A stretch of 50,740 bases of DNA, taken from positions 1 to 50,740 of the IMG/VR virus record IMGVR_UViG_3300030419_000468; one strand, 5' to 3'. The position numbers and the translations under genes were made by a program. This document shows, one piece after another, positions 1-8,403 of this stretch (its first letter is position 1; each line of letters begins with the position of its first letter). The notes below the pieces were generated by a model. The model was not told where the DNA came from, did not search any database, and saw only the letters and a program-made list of their open reading frames with translations. Origin of the DNA: a virus.

Positions 1-489
1 TTTTGCATTACCACTTATTGATATTCTTATATCATTACTAATATTCTTCTTAGTGAAGTGTGGCATCCAATTAGGAAATATAATTAATGTTCCAACGCTT
101 GGAGTCTCCTCCATGCTAATGAATTTGTTATGTATTGTAGTTTGCCATACAATGTTTCCACAATTTGGTTCTGTCTTACTATAATACACCCAAGATAAAT
201 GAGGTGGTAGTCCTTCACTATCATGTGTATGAATCATTGTTGATTCATTTGGTTCTAATATATGTGCCCATTGATTGTAAGTAGAAAAGTATTTGTTAAC
301 TTTTTCTTGTATAACTTTATCTACTTCTTTTAATAGGTGATCACATGCTTCTGTTTCTGGATAGAAACTATCTTCTGCAAATGTGTTTCCTCTATCATCA
401 TCTAGCTTCATGTTTTTTCTTAGCAATACATCTTCGTTTATTTGATCATTGTCTATATTAGACAACTGAGTTGTAAACCTACCGCACAT
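1..489 (-). CDS. Putative 2OG-Fe(II) oxygenase (C-terminus outside window)
   Basis: The frame is open from an ATG at 489 to the window edge, giving 163 residues of a protein that continues to the left. The layout fits small phage 2OG-Fe(II) dioxygenases (PF13759-like): an HTHD motif at residues 87-90 (iron ligands), a conserved VYY strand near 101-103, a PH pair at 143-144 (distal His) and R155 followed by SISGN (2-oxoglutarate contact). Such enzymes hydroxylate protein or small-molecule substrates; the substrate here is unknown. There is no clear Shine-Dalgarno before M1, and an internal ATG (residue 27) is an alternative start. The gene follows the queE-like gene by 10 bases and is probably cotranscribed with it. 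Confidence 0.7.
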   Translation of the reverse strand, partial: MCGRFTTQLSNIDNDQINEDVLLRKNMKLDDDRGNTFAEDSFYPETEACDHLLKEVDKVIQEKVNKYFSTYNQWAHILEPNESTMIHTHDSEGLPPHLSWVYYSKTEPNCGNIVWQTTIHNKFISMEETPSVGTLIIFPNWMPHFTKKNISNDIRISISGNAK

Positions 490-499
490 GAATATTGGA

Positions 500-1432
500 C
501 TATACACCTATCAAGTTCCCCCATAGATATGTGTGCACTCTTGCTGATACACTATATCCTCTTGCTTGAGCCATACTAGCAACATCACCATCACATAGGT
601 CTTGTCCCTCTACTGTAGCTCCTACAGGCATAATCCATACAGGCCAATCAATGCCTTGTTCTCTATATAATTCTACCACTTCATCTAACTCATCCCATTG
701 TTCTTGTTTAGGACCTAATACAAACTTCAACTGACCTGCTGGTACACCATCTTCTTGTGGTCGTCTATGTCTGTGTACTAATAAATTATAATCAATTAAA
801 TTCTCTGGCTTAATTGCTCTACTTCTTTTCTCTCCAGATACTGTCCATAGTTTAGGTGAACAAGACCAGAATAGTTTAGAAGTAAATGAACCTCTATTAC
901 CAAAAAATTCCATAAACTCTGGTGTTAGTTTTTGTGTACCATTAGTTTCAAATGTCACCCAACCAGGAACATCAGGTCTTCTATTTCTATATTCTTTCAT
1001 AATAGCAACAGCTGCTCTTTGAGCATTTCTCATTAAAGGTTCACCACCAGTAAATACTAAGTGTGCTCTTTCACCAGACTTAGGATGTAAATATTTTCCT
1101 TCTGGATTCCATTCATTAGTCATATGTGCTTGTAGTCTATCACATATCTGTTTAGCTGTCTCATGCTTCTGTAAGTGTCTAAATTTCTTTGCCCAACTAT
1201 AAGAAGAGTCACATCCTTTTTCCCATACTGGAAGTTGTGTCACATCAGATATACTATCAGCATCAAAGTCTTTATATGGTAGCTCCCAATTATCTACATC
1301 TGTTGGATCGTCTTGACCAAACCCACTACATTGTAAATTACATAAAAAGAATCTTACCCAAGTACTTGGAACACCAGTAAAGTATCCTTCACCTTGTATA
1401 GAATAAAAGGTCTCACTAAATGTTATAGGCAT
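500..1432 (-). CDS. queE: QueE-like radical SAM enzyme (7-carboxy-7-deazaguanine synthase family)
   Basis: From the ATG at 1432 the protein begins MPITFSETFYSIQGEG, the typical QueE opening, then GVPSTWVRFFLCNLQC and later a TGGEPL motif that binds S-adenosylmethionine. QueE makes 7-carboxy-7-deazaguanine, a precursor of queuosine and of 7-deazaguanine DNA bases in some phages. The cluster motif is unusual: two cysteines lie in CNLQC, but the third is apparently in GCDSSYSW 39 residues later, after an insertion. The frame extends upstream to a GTG at 1495. I prefer 1432 because AGGGA lies seven bases before it and the family starts here. The partner genes folE, queD and queC are not in the window. 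Confidence 0.82.
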   Translation of the reverse strand: MPITFSETFYSIQGEGYFTGVPSTWVRFFLCNLQCSGFGQDDPTDVDNWELPYKDFDADSISDVTQLPVWEKGCDSSYSWAKKFRHLQKHETAKQICDRLQAHMTNEWNPEGKYLHPKSGERAHLVFTGGEPLMRNAQRAAVAIMKEYRNRRPDVPGWVTFETNGTQKLTPEFMEFFGNRGSFTSKLFWSCSPKLWTVSGEKRSRAIKPENLIDYNLLVHRHRRPQEDGVPAGQLKFVLGPKQEQWDELDEVVELYREQGIDWPVWIMPVGATVEGQDLCDGDVASMAQARGYSVSARVHTYLWGNLIGV

Positions 1433-1467
1433 ATTGTGATCCCTATTTGGTAAATTTGAATGTGCTA

Positions 1468-1554
1468 TTATCTCTGACACCATACCTCCAGCCACCAGCG
1501 AAAGTATCTTCTACCTTCTCCATATGCAGCGCTTCTTAATCTATTGTATATCAT
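1468..1554 (-). CDS. Possible 28-residue basic peptide overlapping the def stop
   Basis: An ATG overlaps the def stop codon as ATGA and is preceded by the purine-rich run AGAGAAGAAG. The frame encodes 28 residues beginning MIYNRLRSAAYGEG and rich in Arg and Trp. ATGA overlaps are common between real genes in this window, and the peptide fills the gap between def and queE. No family is recognised, and the length makes chance quite possible. It overlaps the upstream extension of the queE frame. Confidence 0.25.
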   Translation of the reverse strand: MIYNRLRSAAYGEGRRYFRWWLEVWCQR

Positions 1555-2150
1555 CTTCTTCTCTTTCCGTGTTTACTTCTTCCTTCGCTTTCTCTTCTAA
1601 CTCTTCTTAATAAATTCTGTTGTTTCTTTTTTGCTCTTTGTAATACTATATTGTTGACACCATCAAGATAGTTCTCTCCATCCATATGTTCCATCTCATG
1701 CATGAATATTCTTGCTGTAATTCCACTAAATCTTTTTACAATTGGTTCACCAGTTGGAGAAAAGAATCTAACTCTTATCATTTGAGGTCTTTTCTTTTTA
1801 ATATACAGACCAGGATAACTTAAACATCCTTCATCCATTAATACTTCTTCACCAGCATGAGCAGTTATTCTTGGATTGAAACAAGCAAAACCTGGATCTC
1901 CTTCTGTGACAAATACTCTGTATGGTAATCCTAATTGGTTAGCAGATAAACCTATCCCTCCAAAGTATCTCATATGAGCTAACATATCCGTAGCTAACTC
2001 TACTGGATCTACTGGTGGATTTTTTAAATCAAAGTTTTCTAATTTAGTTGATAGTAATGGATGGTTCGCTGGAACAAGATTCCATTTCTTCTCGAATTCT
2101 ACTTTCGTTGCATGTGCTGCTGCTTTCTTTGGGTCTACTTCTACCGTCAT
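1551..2150 (-). CDS. def: Peptide deformylase
   Basis: All three deformylase motifs are present: GIGLSANQLG (residues 65-74), EGCLSYPG (107-114, metal-binding Cys) and HEMEH (151-155, metal-binding His pair and catalytic Glu). The enzyme removes the formyl group from N-terminal methionine of new proteins in the cytoplasm. Phage deformylases are known from marine T4-like phages. This one has a long N-terminal lead of about 45 residues and a strongly basic C-terminal tail (KKKQQ..RRVRR..GKRRR) that bacterial enzymes usually lack. The start overlaps gp46 by four bases (ATGA). A sigma70-like promoter inside gp46 (2235-2263) could express def and queE apart from the recombination genes. Confidence 0.93.
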   Translation of the reverse strand: MTVEVDPKKAAAHATKVEFEKKWNLVPANHPLLSTKLENFDLKNPPVDPVELATDMLAHMRYFGGIGLSANQLGLPYRVFVTEGDPGFACFNPRITAHAGEEVLMDEGCLSYPGLYIKKKRPQMIRVRFFSPTGEPIVKRFSGITARIFMHEMEHMDGENYLDGVNNIVLQRAKKKQQNLLRRVRRESEGRSKHGKRRR

Positions 2151-3862
2151 TCCACTATCCTAGAAAAGTTTTTATGCTTCTCGAATCTCACTACGTTTGA
2201 GAATTTATCAAGAAGCTGATCTGTCTTATGGGATATTATAATGATATTTGTATCAGAAGTCAACTCTTTTATTATTTTTAAGAATTCATCTGTACCTTGA
2301 GTGTCTAAACTACTATCAAATATCTCATCCATAATTAGAATATTTGTACTGGCACTATTCTTTAACTTAGCTATTGCTCTCCAAGTAAACAATAATGCTA
2401 AATCTATTCTCATTTTTTCACCTTCAGAAAAAGATGCGTATGAGAATTCATCTCTGTGTCTGGATCTTATAGTCTCTTTAAAGTCTTCATCTAAATTAAA
2501 GTCTACAAAAAACTCCATTGCAGCCAAGTATTTATTAATCAACTTGTTCATTATTGGAACGTACTGTTTAATAATTCTAGCCTTAATACCAGTATCCATT
2601 AACAATGTTCTTGCTGAGTCATAAACAGATTGCTGTTTCTTTAAATCTGTTTTCTGTTCTTTTTGATCTGCTATGTCTTGATTAAGTTGATCTAGTCTTG
2701 CTGTTGCTTCTTCTTCGTCACCATCTTCAAAAGACTTTGAAGCCAATTCATTATTAAGTCCTTCAAGTATTTCCTCAAGGACAATGATGGAAGTTCTTTC
2801 ATTTGCCCGTTCCGAGTCAACACGCTTTGCTTCTTCTTTGATTGATTTAAGCCTTTCCATTCTAGTCGAGTTAGTGGCAATTTCTTCTTCGAGCTGCTTA
2901 AGGCCGCTCGTTGTTTCGGTGATAGCTGTATTGGCTTCATCTTGTTTTGTTGCTCTATACTCATCTGTAATCTCCTGACCGCATGTACTACATTCAGTAT
3001 TATCTTCATAAAACTTTAACTGCTTTTTAAGATTAGTAATCTTTCTTTCTATCTGTCCTTCTAAGGTTAGGAATTGTTGAATTCTATTGGAGACAGATTC
3101 TAATGGTTCACATTGTTTAAATAATTCTGCAGCTTCTATTTCAAGTTCTTCCATCTGCTCATTATGAGCTCTGATTTGAAATTCTGTATCATCAATCTTA
3201 TGTTTGAGCTCAGCAAGCTGAATGTCTACATTTTCTTTTACTTTATCTATATAGGTTTCCTGGACGCTAACCTTTTCATCTAATAAATTTAATTGATAGT
3301 CTACTTCTTGCAAAGCATTCTTATTCAATGCTATCTTATCTTTTAATAGACCAGCCATTGTACTAAAGATTTGTATATCCAATAAGTCTTCTATAACTGT
3401 TCTTCTATCAACAGTACTTAATTGCATAAATGGAATAAAGTTTCTCGATCCTAATACTACAATCTGTGTAAATGATTTGTAGCTCATCTTTAGAATGTTC
3501 TGTTCTAATATCTTTTGATAGTCTTTTGTATGTGCATCCTGGTTAAGTAGTTCACCGTTTTGATATACTTCAAATGTTCTTGGTGCATGTCCTCTACATA
3601 CTTTATATTTGTTAGATCCTATTCTAAATTCTACTTCTGTTTTAAGATGTTTCTTATTAACACTATTAACTAATTGTGGATTGTTAACCTTTCTAAAAGG
3701 TTTCATATACAATGCATATGACAATGCATCTAGGAATGTAGATTTACCTGCTCCGTTCTCACCAACGATTAATGTATCTTGATAAGACTCTAAGTCTAAT
3801 TCTGTCCATGTGTTTCCATACGACAGGAAATTCTTGAATCTAATCTTCTCAAATATTATCAT
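2147..3862 (-). CDS. gp46: Recombination endonuclease subunit gp46 (SbcC/Rad50-like ATPase)
   Basis: This 571-residue protein has the layout of T4 gp46: a Walker A motif GENGAGKST at 34-42, long coiled-coil arms, a zinc hook CSTC at 291-294, a second coiled coil, a signature FSEGEK near the C-terminus and Walker B ILIMDE around 508-515. Size matches T4 gp46 (about 560). With gp47 it forms the Mre11-Rad50-type nuclease that resects DNA ends for recombination-dependent replication and degrades host DNA. The ATG at 3862 follows AAAGG by seven bases. It lies 9 bases after gp47 and overlaps def by four bases. Confidence 0.96.
   Translation of the reverse strand: MIIFEKIRFKNFLSYGNTWTELDLESYQDTLIVGENGAGKSTFLDALSYALYMKPFRKVNNPQLVNSVNKKHLKTEVEFRIGSNKYKVCRGHAPRTFEVYQNGELLNQDAHTKDYQKILEQNILKMSYKSFTQIVVLGSRNFIPFMQLSTVDRRTVIEDLLDIQIFSTMAGLLKDKIALNKNALQEVDYQLNLLDEKVSVQETYIDKVKENVDIQLAELKHKIDDTEFQIRAHNEQMEELEIEAAELFKQCEPLESVSNRIQQFLTLEGQIERKITNLKKQLKFYEDNTECSTCGQEITDEYRATKQDEANTAITETTSGLKQLEEEIATNSTRMERLKSIKEEAKRVDSERANERTSIIVLEEILEGLNNELASKSFEDGDEEEATARLDQLNQDIADQKEQKTDLKKQQSVYDSARTLLMDTGIKARIIKQYVPIMNKLINKYLAAMEFFVDFNLDEDFKETIRSRHRDEFSYASFSEGEKMRIDLALLFTWRAIAKLKNSASTNILIMDEIFDSSLDTQGTDEFLKIIKELTSDTNIIIISHKTDQLLDKFSNVVRFEKHKNFSRIVE
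2235..2263 (-). promoter_or_regulatory. Sigma70-like promoter inside gp46
   Basis: On the minus strand TTGACT (2258-2263) and TATAAT (2235-2240) are separated by exactly 17 bases, the same geometry as the intergenic early promoters here. It lies within the last part of gp46, with the -10 box about 85 bases before the def start. Function is inferred; coding constraint could have produced it by chance. Confidence 0.45.
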
Positions 3863-3871
3863 AATATACCT

Positions 3872-4939
3872 TTACGAAACTTGTAGTGCTTCGTCATACA
3901 AAGCTCTTAACAAACTTTGTAATTCATTCTTTTCATTTTTTATTTCTAAATTGTCAACGTATGTGTTGAGTATAGTTAATGTATCTTCTGCTTCATCAAT
4001 TATATCTTCATCATCTTCTAAATCTAAATGCAAATGATCTTGTACTACTTGTACTTGCATTGGATTAACTTGTTCTAATTTTTCTATATAAAGATCAAAC
4101 AGTGTAGGATTGTCTTTCGTCTTTATAATAACTTTAACTACTTTATTTTCAAACTTGCTAAAGTCTTTTGTCTGTTCTAATAATCCAGCCATATCTAAAT
4201 TTGTATCATCATACCATATCTTATTAAATAATGTATGTGGATTAGGAATAAATTCTATTGTTCTTGTATCAGTATCTAGTATATGAAAACCTTTTTGATC
4301 GTCATAGTCACTCCAAGTCATTTCATATTCTGTTCCTAGATAATTTATATTACCATGTGCTGACTTATGATGGAAGTGTCCACTACAAACTAAATCAAAT
4401 TTCTTTAACCAACTATCTGATATACCATGATCTAATACAACATGCTTACTCATTTCATATCCAGATAATTCTAAATGACCTAATAGTATCTGTGCATCAG
4501 TTTTATCAGCCATAACAAATGTCTGCTCTTCATTAGCATCACATATCCAAGGTACCAACATTATTTTTGATCCATCAAACTCTACAACATCTGGTTGAAC
4601 ATATGTAGTAATGTTATCATATTCTTCTAATAATAAATCAATACTATTAACTTCTAATGTATTTTTATAAACACTATCATGGTTTCCAACTATGACATGC
4701 ATATGTATTCCTCTATCAGCTAGAGGTTGAAAGAACATTTCTTTTGAATACTTTAATGATGTAAATGAAATATATTTTCTTCTATCAAATGTATCACCTA
4801 AATTAATAACTGTATCAATCTTTCTCTTATCAATCTCTGGAAAGAATACATTATCATAAAATTGCTTCATATGTTGAGCAATCTTCTGGCTATCGTTTCT
4901 TGCACCAAAGTGCTGATCTGTTACTAATGCTATTTTCAT
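3872..4939 (-). CDS. gp47: Recombination endonuclease subunit gp47 (Mre11-like nuclease)
   Basis: The calcineurin-like phosphoesterase motifs appear in order: TDQHFG with D8 and H10, NLGDTFDRR with D49, GNHDS with N86 and H87, then GHLE and GHFHHK, which complete the two-metal site. Length (355) is close to T4 gp47 (339). It is the nuclease partner of gp46, acting on DNA ends during recombination and replication. The C-terminal part is acidic and helical, as expected for the region that binds the ATPase coiled coil. The start overlaps the stop of the SET-domain gene as ATGA, so translation is probably coupled. Confidence 0.96.
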   Translation of the reverse strand: MKIALVTDQHFGARNDSQKIAQHMKQFYDNVFFPEIDKRKIDTVINLGDTFDRRKYISFTSLKYSKEMFFQPLADRGIHMHVIVGNHDSVYKNTLEVNSIDLLLEEYDNITTYVQPDVVEFDGSKIMLVPWICDANEEQTFVMADKTDAQILLGHLELSGYEMSKHVVLDHGISDSWLKKFDLVCSGHFHHKSAHGNINYLGTEYEMTWSDYDDQKGFHILDTDTRTIEFIPNPHTLFNKIWYDDTNLDMAGLLEQTKDFSKFENKVVKVIIKTKDNPTLFDLYIEKLEQVNPMQVQVVQDHLHLDLEDDEDIIDEAEDTLTILNTYVDNLEIKNEKNELQSLLRALYDEALQVS

Positions 4940-5328
4940 ATTGTTGCTAAATTTTTTGGTCCATCAAAGTTATCAATTATATCTTCATATCCATCTGTAT
5001 AAAAACAAGTAAGTTCTGTTCCTTTCTTTATAGGTATTATTGCCCACATGTGAGTAGCAATTCCTAATTGTGTTGGTCTCTCAGGTCTTGGATGTCTTAA
5101 CAGAGCACAGTTAGGAGTTTCTGAATGATTAATAAATCCACCCAATGGCGTCCTTGCATAATCTCTTCCCATGTGTCTCTCTTGATCTGGTATAAGAGCT
5201 ATATGTGTTATACCTAAGTATGAGCCAGCTGGTATATCTATTACTGCATATAGACCATGGCCTTTGCCTTCGCTTATCTTAACCTCTACACATTCTGGCA
5301 GAGCTTTATAATGATGCTCTTTAAACAT
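4936..5328 (-). CDS. SET-domain protein (putative protein-lysine methyltransferase)
   Basis: This short protein (130 residues) shows the SET-domain hallmarks: GKGHGLYAVIDIPAG at 21-35 (N-terminal SET strand and S-adenosylmethionine site), GGFINHSETPNC at 63-74 (the NHS..PNC motif), and IKKGTELTCFYTDGY at 100-114 containing the usual tyrosine. SET enzymes methylate lysine side chains of proteins. It is a bare SET core without the flanking cysteine-rich pre- or post-SET modules. It lies between gp55 and gp47, overlapping both neighbouring frames by a few bases, so it is expressed with the late sigma and recombination nuclease. The substrate is unknown. Confidence 0.82.
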   Translation of the reverse strand: MFKEHHYKALPECVEVKISEGKGHGLYAVIDIPAGSYLGITHIALIPDQERHMGRDYARTPLGGFINHSETPNCALLRHPRPERPTQLGIATHMWAIIPIKKGTELTCFYTDGYEDIIDNFDGPKNLATI

Positions 5329-5518
5329 TCTTTGCTTTTTCCATCAATTCATCTAACGCATCCCAATCATGGACACCTAATACGGTGACCTCAAACTTAT
5401 CGTCTTCTAGGAATTTTACTTCATGTGGCAAGTCATAACCTTGCTCGTGAAGTACTTGAGCGTTAACTGTGAATTGTCTGAAGTCGTCTTTACTTAGTAG
5501 TATCGTTTTTCTTTCCAT
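5321..5518 (-). CDS. Conserved-looking small protein of unknown function
   Basis: From the ATG at 5518 this is a 65-residue protein beginning MERKTILLSKDDF. The frame reaches back to a TTG at 5533, but the ATG at 5518 has GAGGA five bases before it, so I chose that. It overlaps the end of gp55 and the start of the SET gene, typical of coupled translation. Composition is mixed, with no membrane segment; the C-terminal half (HDWDALDELMEKAKNV) looks helical. I recognise no family. It sits in the late-sigma/recombination operon. Confidence 0.65.
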   Translation of the reverse strand: MERKTILLSKDDFRQFTVNAQVLHEQGYDLPHEVKFLEDDKFEVTVLGVHDWDALDELMEKAKNV

Positions 5519-6077
5519 TCTCATCCTCAACAAAATTTTCTAAATTAACCTTCTTCGTTTTTCTAGCAGCTTTCTTTTCTGCTTCTTTCTTTTCAAAGTT
5601 TTCAACGAAGTCGGTCATGTATGGCGTATGTAAATTAATATACGCTCCTTGATCTCCTTTCGAACCTTGCTCTCCGTGTTCAGCTAGTTCGTCAAAGACC
5701 AATGACCTTTCCAATGACTTGTGTTTGATATAGAGTTGTTTCTTCTCTCTTTGTATTCTTCGTAAAAATGCATAATATATAATTTGTGTAAAGTACGCAA
5801 AAGGGTTAGTTGATTTCTCTGGATTGAAGTTGCCAATATAATTGACACAGTTTTCAATACCATCACTAATCATCTCGTCCCTGTATGTGTAGTTTATGAA
5901 GTTAGGCTTAGTTGATAATCTTGTTGAGATCTTCAATAGGCACTCACCAATGTACTCAGGTATTCTAGGTTTATCGTCTCCAGACTCCTCAGCTTCTTTT
6001 ACTGCATTGAGATATTCGACCATCTCAGCATACAGCTTTTTATTGTCTACGTAATGTTCACTTTTTGCTCTAGGCAT
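5490..6077 (-). CDS. gp55: RNA polymerase sigma factor for late transcription, gp55
   Basis: The core matches T4 gp55 closely: IPEYIGECLLKISTRLS, KPNFINYTYRDEMISDGIENC, then NPFAYFTQIIYYAFLRRIQREKKQLYIK. This corresponds to the sigma region 2 that binds core polymerase and opens the -10 element. Length (195) is near T4 gp55 (185). The protein directs host polymerase to TATAAATA late promoters, many of which precede structural genes in this window. A lysine-rich tail follows the core. The gene starts 3 bases after the stop of the LSm-like gene and overlaps the small gene that follows it. Confidence 0.96.
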   Translation of the reverse strand: MPRAKSEHYVDNKKLYAEMVEYLNAVKEAEESGDDKPRIPEYIGECLLKISTRLSTKPNFINYTYRDEMISDGIENCVNYIGNFNPEKSTNPFAYFTQIIYYAFLRRIQREKKQLYIKHKSLERSLVFDELAEHGEQGSKGDQGAYINLHTPYMTDFVENFEKKEAEKKAARKTKKVNLENFVEDENGKKNDTTK

Positions 6078-6080
6078 GAT

Positions 6081-6512
6081 TTAATGTATAGTTGTGTTTG
6101 CGTTTGGATCTTGAATTGATTCATAGTATTCCATTTCTTGTTCAATATCATCTTGTGCTCTTCTCTGATCCACAGCGTCCTTTAATGTTTTACTAATCAT
6201 ATCTTCTAATCTATTTTGCTCATCTAAAGATATGACAGCTCCTCTTTCTTTTGTAAACCTTTTAAAATGGTTTATTGTATTATCCTCTAAATCGTATTCT
6301 AAGGCAACGATTTTTTCCTTTTTTATTGTAGCAGAATTCTTTTTGGTAAACATTAGCCAGTGTGAAACTGACAACATAGGACCTAAAGCTGAATTGTTTT
6401 TATGAACTAAGACTGGATTTCTTACTGTAATCTCTAAAGGTGTTGGTCCTTCTTCAACAATTGCAATGAGTTCTTCACCGCTTGTTAGTTTTATAGTTGC
6501 TAAATTCTCCAT
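6081..6512 (-). CDS. LSm-like small phage protein, function unknown
   Basis: The N-terminal half has the pattern of a short LSm/Hfq-like beta barrel: IKLTSGEELIAIVEEG, then ITVRNPVLV, then SHWLMFTKKNSATIKKEKIVALEY. The C-terminal half is charged and helical. I recall similar LTxGEE...NPV proteins between replication genes in marine T4-like phages, but no defined role. An RNA- or protein-binding role is inferred from fold only. The start forms TAATG with the uvsW stop, so it is translated from the same message. Confidence 0.6.
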   Translation of the reverse strand: MENLATIKLTSGEELIAIVEEGPTPLEITVRNPVLVHKNNSALGPMLSVSHWLMFTKKNSATIKKEKIVALEYDLEDNTINHFKRFTKERGAVISLDEQNRLEDMISKTLKDAVDQRRAQDDIEQEMEYYESIQDPNANTTIH

Positions 6513-7969
6513 TAGTTTTTTAATGCCACCTTATAGATTTTATAGTTAAACTTCTCTTCATTATACATCTTAACTCTTTCTGCAAAATGTTCTAATGTAT
6601 AATTCTTTTTAGACTTCCATGCCATGTTATCTGCAATATCAAATAATGTTGCTACTTCTTTACCATCACCTGTTCTAAGACCTCTACCAATACTTTGCAG
6701 CACTCGGATCCTAGACTTAGATGGAGAACAAAATACTATATTATGTAATCGCTTAATATTGATACCTGTACTAAAGGTTCCAAAGCTAGCAACTATGATA
6801 GCATTCTCTTCATCTTCAACAATATGTCTTATCTCTTCTCGAGAATTTCCATCTACCTCTCCAGAAACAAAAAACACTTTCCTATCTTTATCAATACTAT
6901 TTCGTATAGTTGATTCAATTTGATCATATAATGGCTTCCCATGTTTCTCTACAAATTGATATAGCATTAAAGTATTACCATTTAAACTTAATGCTAAGTT
7001 TTTAAGGAACCTATTTCTTGATTCATTGCGAACAAGAAAGTCTACCTCGTCTTGGTATTTATCTTTTATATGCTGTTTCTTAACTGGATCTGGGTATTGT
7101 AATTCAATACATTTTACATTAAACTCTGATAGTGTTCCTTTCTTAATTAGTTCATCTGTTGTAGTCACTTTCTCTACTGAACCAAATAGACCTTCTAAAA
7201 CTAATCTATGTGTTTGTGTTCCATCTAATGTTCCTGTGAAGCCAAATCTATATGGAGTATCAACTAACTTAGTCATTATAGATGTTAATGATTTACTTTT
7301 AAATTGATGAGCTTCATCTCCTATAACTACATCAAATTGCTCGAACCATTTCTTTGGCATCTTATGAATAGATTGCCATGTACTAATAGTTAGTAGGTGT
7401 GATGTATCTTTTTCTACACCTGCAGTTATTAAATGTGGATCACCAACATACCCATATGATTTAAAGTCTCCGGCCATTTGTTGTACTAATGATATTGTTG
7501 GTACAATGATAAGAGTCTTTTTACTTAGGTATGCAGCTAGTAGATATATGATAAGTGATTTACCACTTGCAGTTGGCGATAACATCAATGCACGCTTCTT
7601 CTTCACTGCATGAGCAAAAGCATCCAATTGATAGTCACGGACTTCAAATGGTAAATCGAGTTTGCTGGCAAATTGTTTAGCTTCTGCAATACTAAACTCA
7701 TCATCAGCATAAGCTGGATCTATTTCTAAATTGTAATCTCTTTCATTACAGAATTGTTGTACGTGTGGAAGTAAGCCAGCATATATCTTTTTGGTCTGTG
7801 CATTGAATAATCTTATCTTACCGTCCCAGAATTTATTTCTTACTGCTGGCATAAATTGCATTCCAGGAACAGTGAAAGTAAAATAGTCTGCTAGTTCAAA
7901 ACACGAACCGCCATCACAGTCTACTGTCATGTAAACTTCGTTTACTTTCTTAACTGTTAAGGTTTCCAT
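6512..7969 (-). CDS. uvsW: UvsW DNA/RNA helicase
   Basis: A superfamily 2 helicase of 485 residues. Visible motifs are Walker A SPTASGKS (131-138), DEAH (218-221), FTGTL (244-248) and motif VI QSIGRGLR (around 435). The N-terminal segment with FWDGKIRLFN matches the small double-stranded-DNA-binding domain of T4 UvsW. UvsW unwinds R-loops and branched DNA, promoting the switch to recombination-dependent replication, repairing stalled forks and processing recombination intermediates. It lies directly after uvsY (TAATG junction), so recombination mediator and branch-migration helicase are expressed together. Confidence 0.95.
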   Translation of the reverse strand: METLTVKKVNEVYMTVDCDGGSCFELADYFTFTVPGMQFMPAVRNKFWDGKIRLFNAQTKKIYAGLLPHVQQFCNERDYNLEIDPAYADDEFSIAEAKQFASKLDLPFEVRDYQLDAFAHAVKKKRALMLSPTASGKSLIIYLLAAYLSKKTLIIVPTISLVQQMAGDFKSYGYVGDPHLITAGVEKDTSHLLTISTWQSIHKMPKKWFEQFDVVIGDEAHQFKSKSLTSIMTKLVDTPYRFGFTGTLDGTQTHRLVLEGLFGSVEKVTTTDELIKKGTLSEFNVKCIELQYPDPVKKQHIKDKYQDEVDFLVRNESRNRFLKNLALSLNGNTLMLYQFVEKHGKPLYDQIESTIRNSIDKDRKVFFVSGEVDGNSREEIRHIVEDEENAIIVASFGTFSTGINIKRLHNIVFCSPSKSRIRVLQSIGRGLRTGDGKEVATLFDIADNMAWKSKKNYTLEHFAERVKMYNEEKFNYKIYKVALKN

Positions 7970-8403
7970 TAGATTCCAACTTTAAACTTTTCCCAATTAA
8001 TGGCAGCGTTTATATTAAATCCTCTACCGTTCAAAGATTTGATAATAGATTCTAAGAAATCTACTTTCTCTTTTTGCATGGCTAGTTTAAGTTGACTGTC
8101 AACCCAATCTTGGTTTCTGTCAATGTAAAATGTAATATCTGATTTGAGTATTTTTAATTGAAAAGGTTCCCATCCTTTTTCTTCACACATCTCATAATCA
8201 AAATTACCTTGATAGTATTCCCATAGGTCTGTGTATAATTGTTTAGAAACTAATTCCATTTGTCTTAGTTTCAATCTCTCTGTAGAGAATATTTTAAAGT
8301 ACTTAGAATGTAGTTGAGGGATCTTAGATGCTTCTTCACCAAGAGCCGTTCTATCTACTTCTGCGTCTTTACTCCATAGTGTTTGTATTTCTTGCAGTGT
8401 CAT
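7969..8403 (-). CDS. uvsY: UvsY recombination mediator
   Basis: The C-terminal block ESIIKSLNGRGFNINAAINW matches the UvsY family signature (I.SRGF.I...), and length from the ATG at 8403 (144 residues) is close to T4 UvsY (137). UvsY loads the UvsX recombinase onto gp32-coated single-stranded DNA. The frame extends upstream to 8454, but those starts lack a ribosome site; the ATG at 8403 follows GAGAAG. The gene overlaps the upstream membrane-protein gene by 35 bases and the uvsW start by one base. Confidence 0.9.
   Translation of the reverse strand: MTLQEIQTLWSKDAEVDRTALGEEASKIPQLHSKYFKIFSTERLKLRQMELVSKQLYTDLWEYYQGNFDYEMCEEKGWEPFQLKILKSDITFYIDRNQDWVDSQLKLAMQKEKVDFLESIIKSLNGRGFNINAAINWEKFKVGI

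Noticed and set aside
1433-1495. Longer queE start at a GTG
   Set aside because: QueE proteins begin at the FSETFYSIQGEG region, and the ATG at 1432 has the better ribosome site.
8091-8103. Palindrome GTTGACTGTCAAC
   Set aside because: It lies inside uvsY coding sequence with no promoter geometry around it; probably chance.
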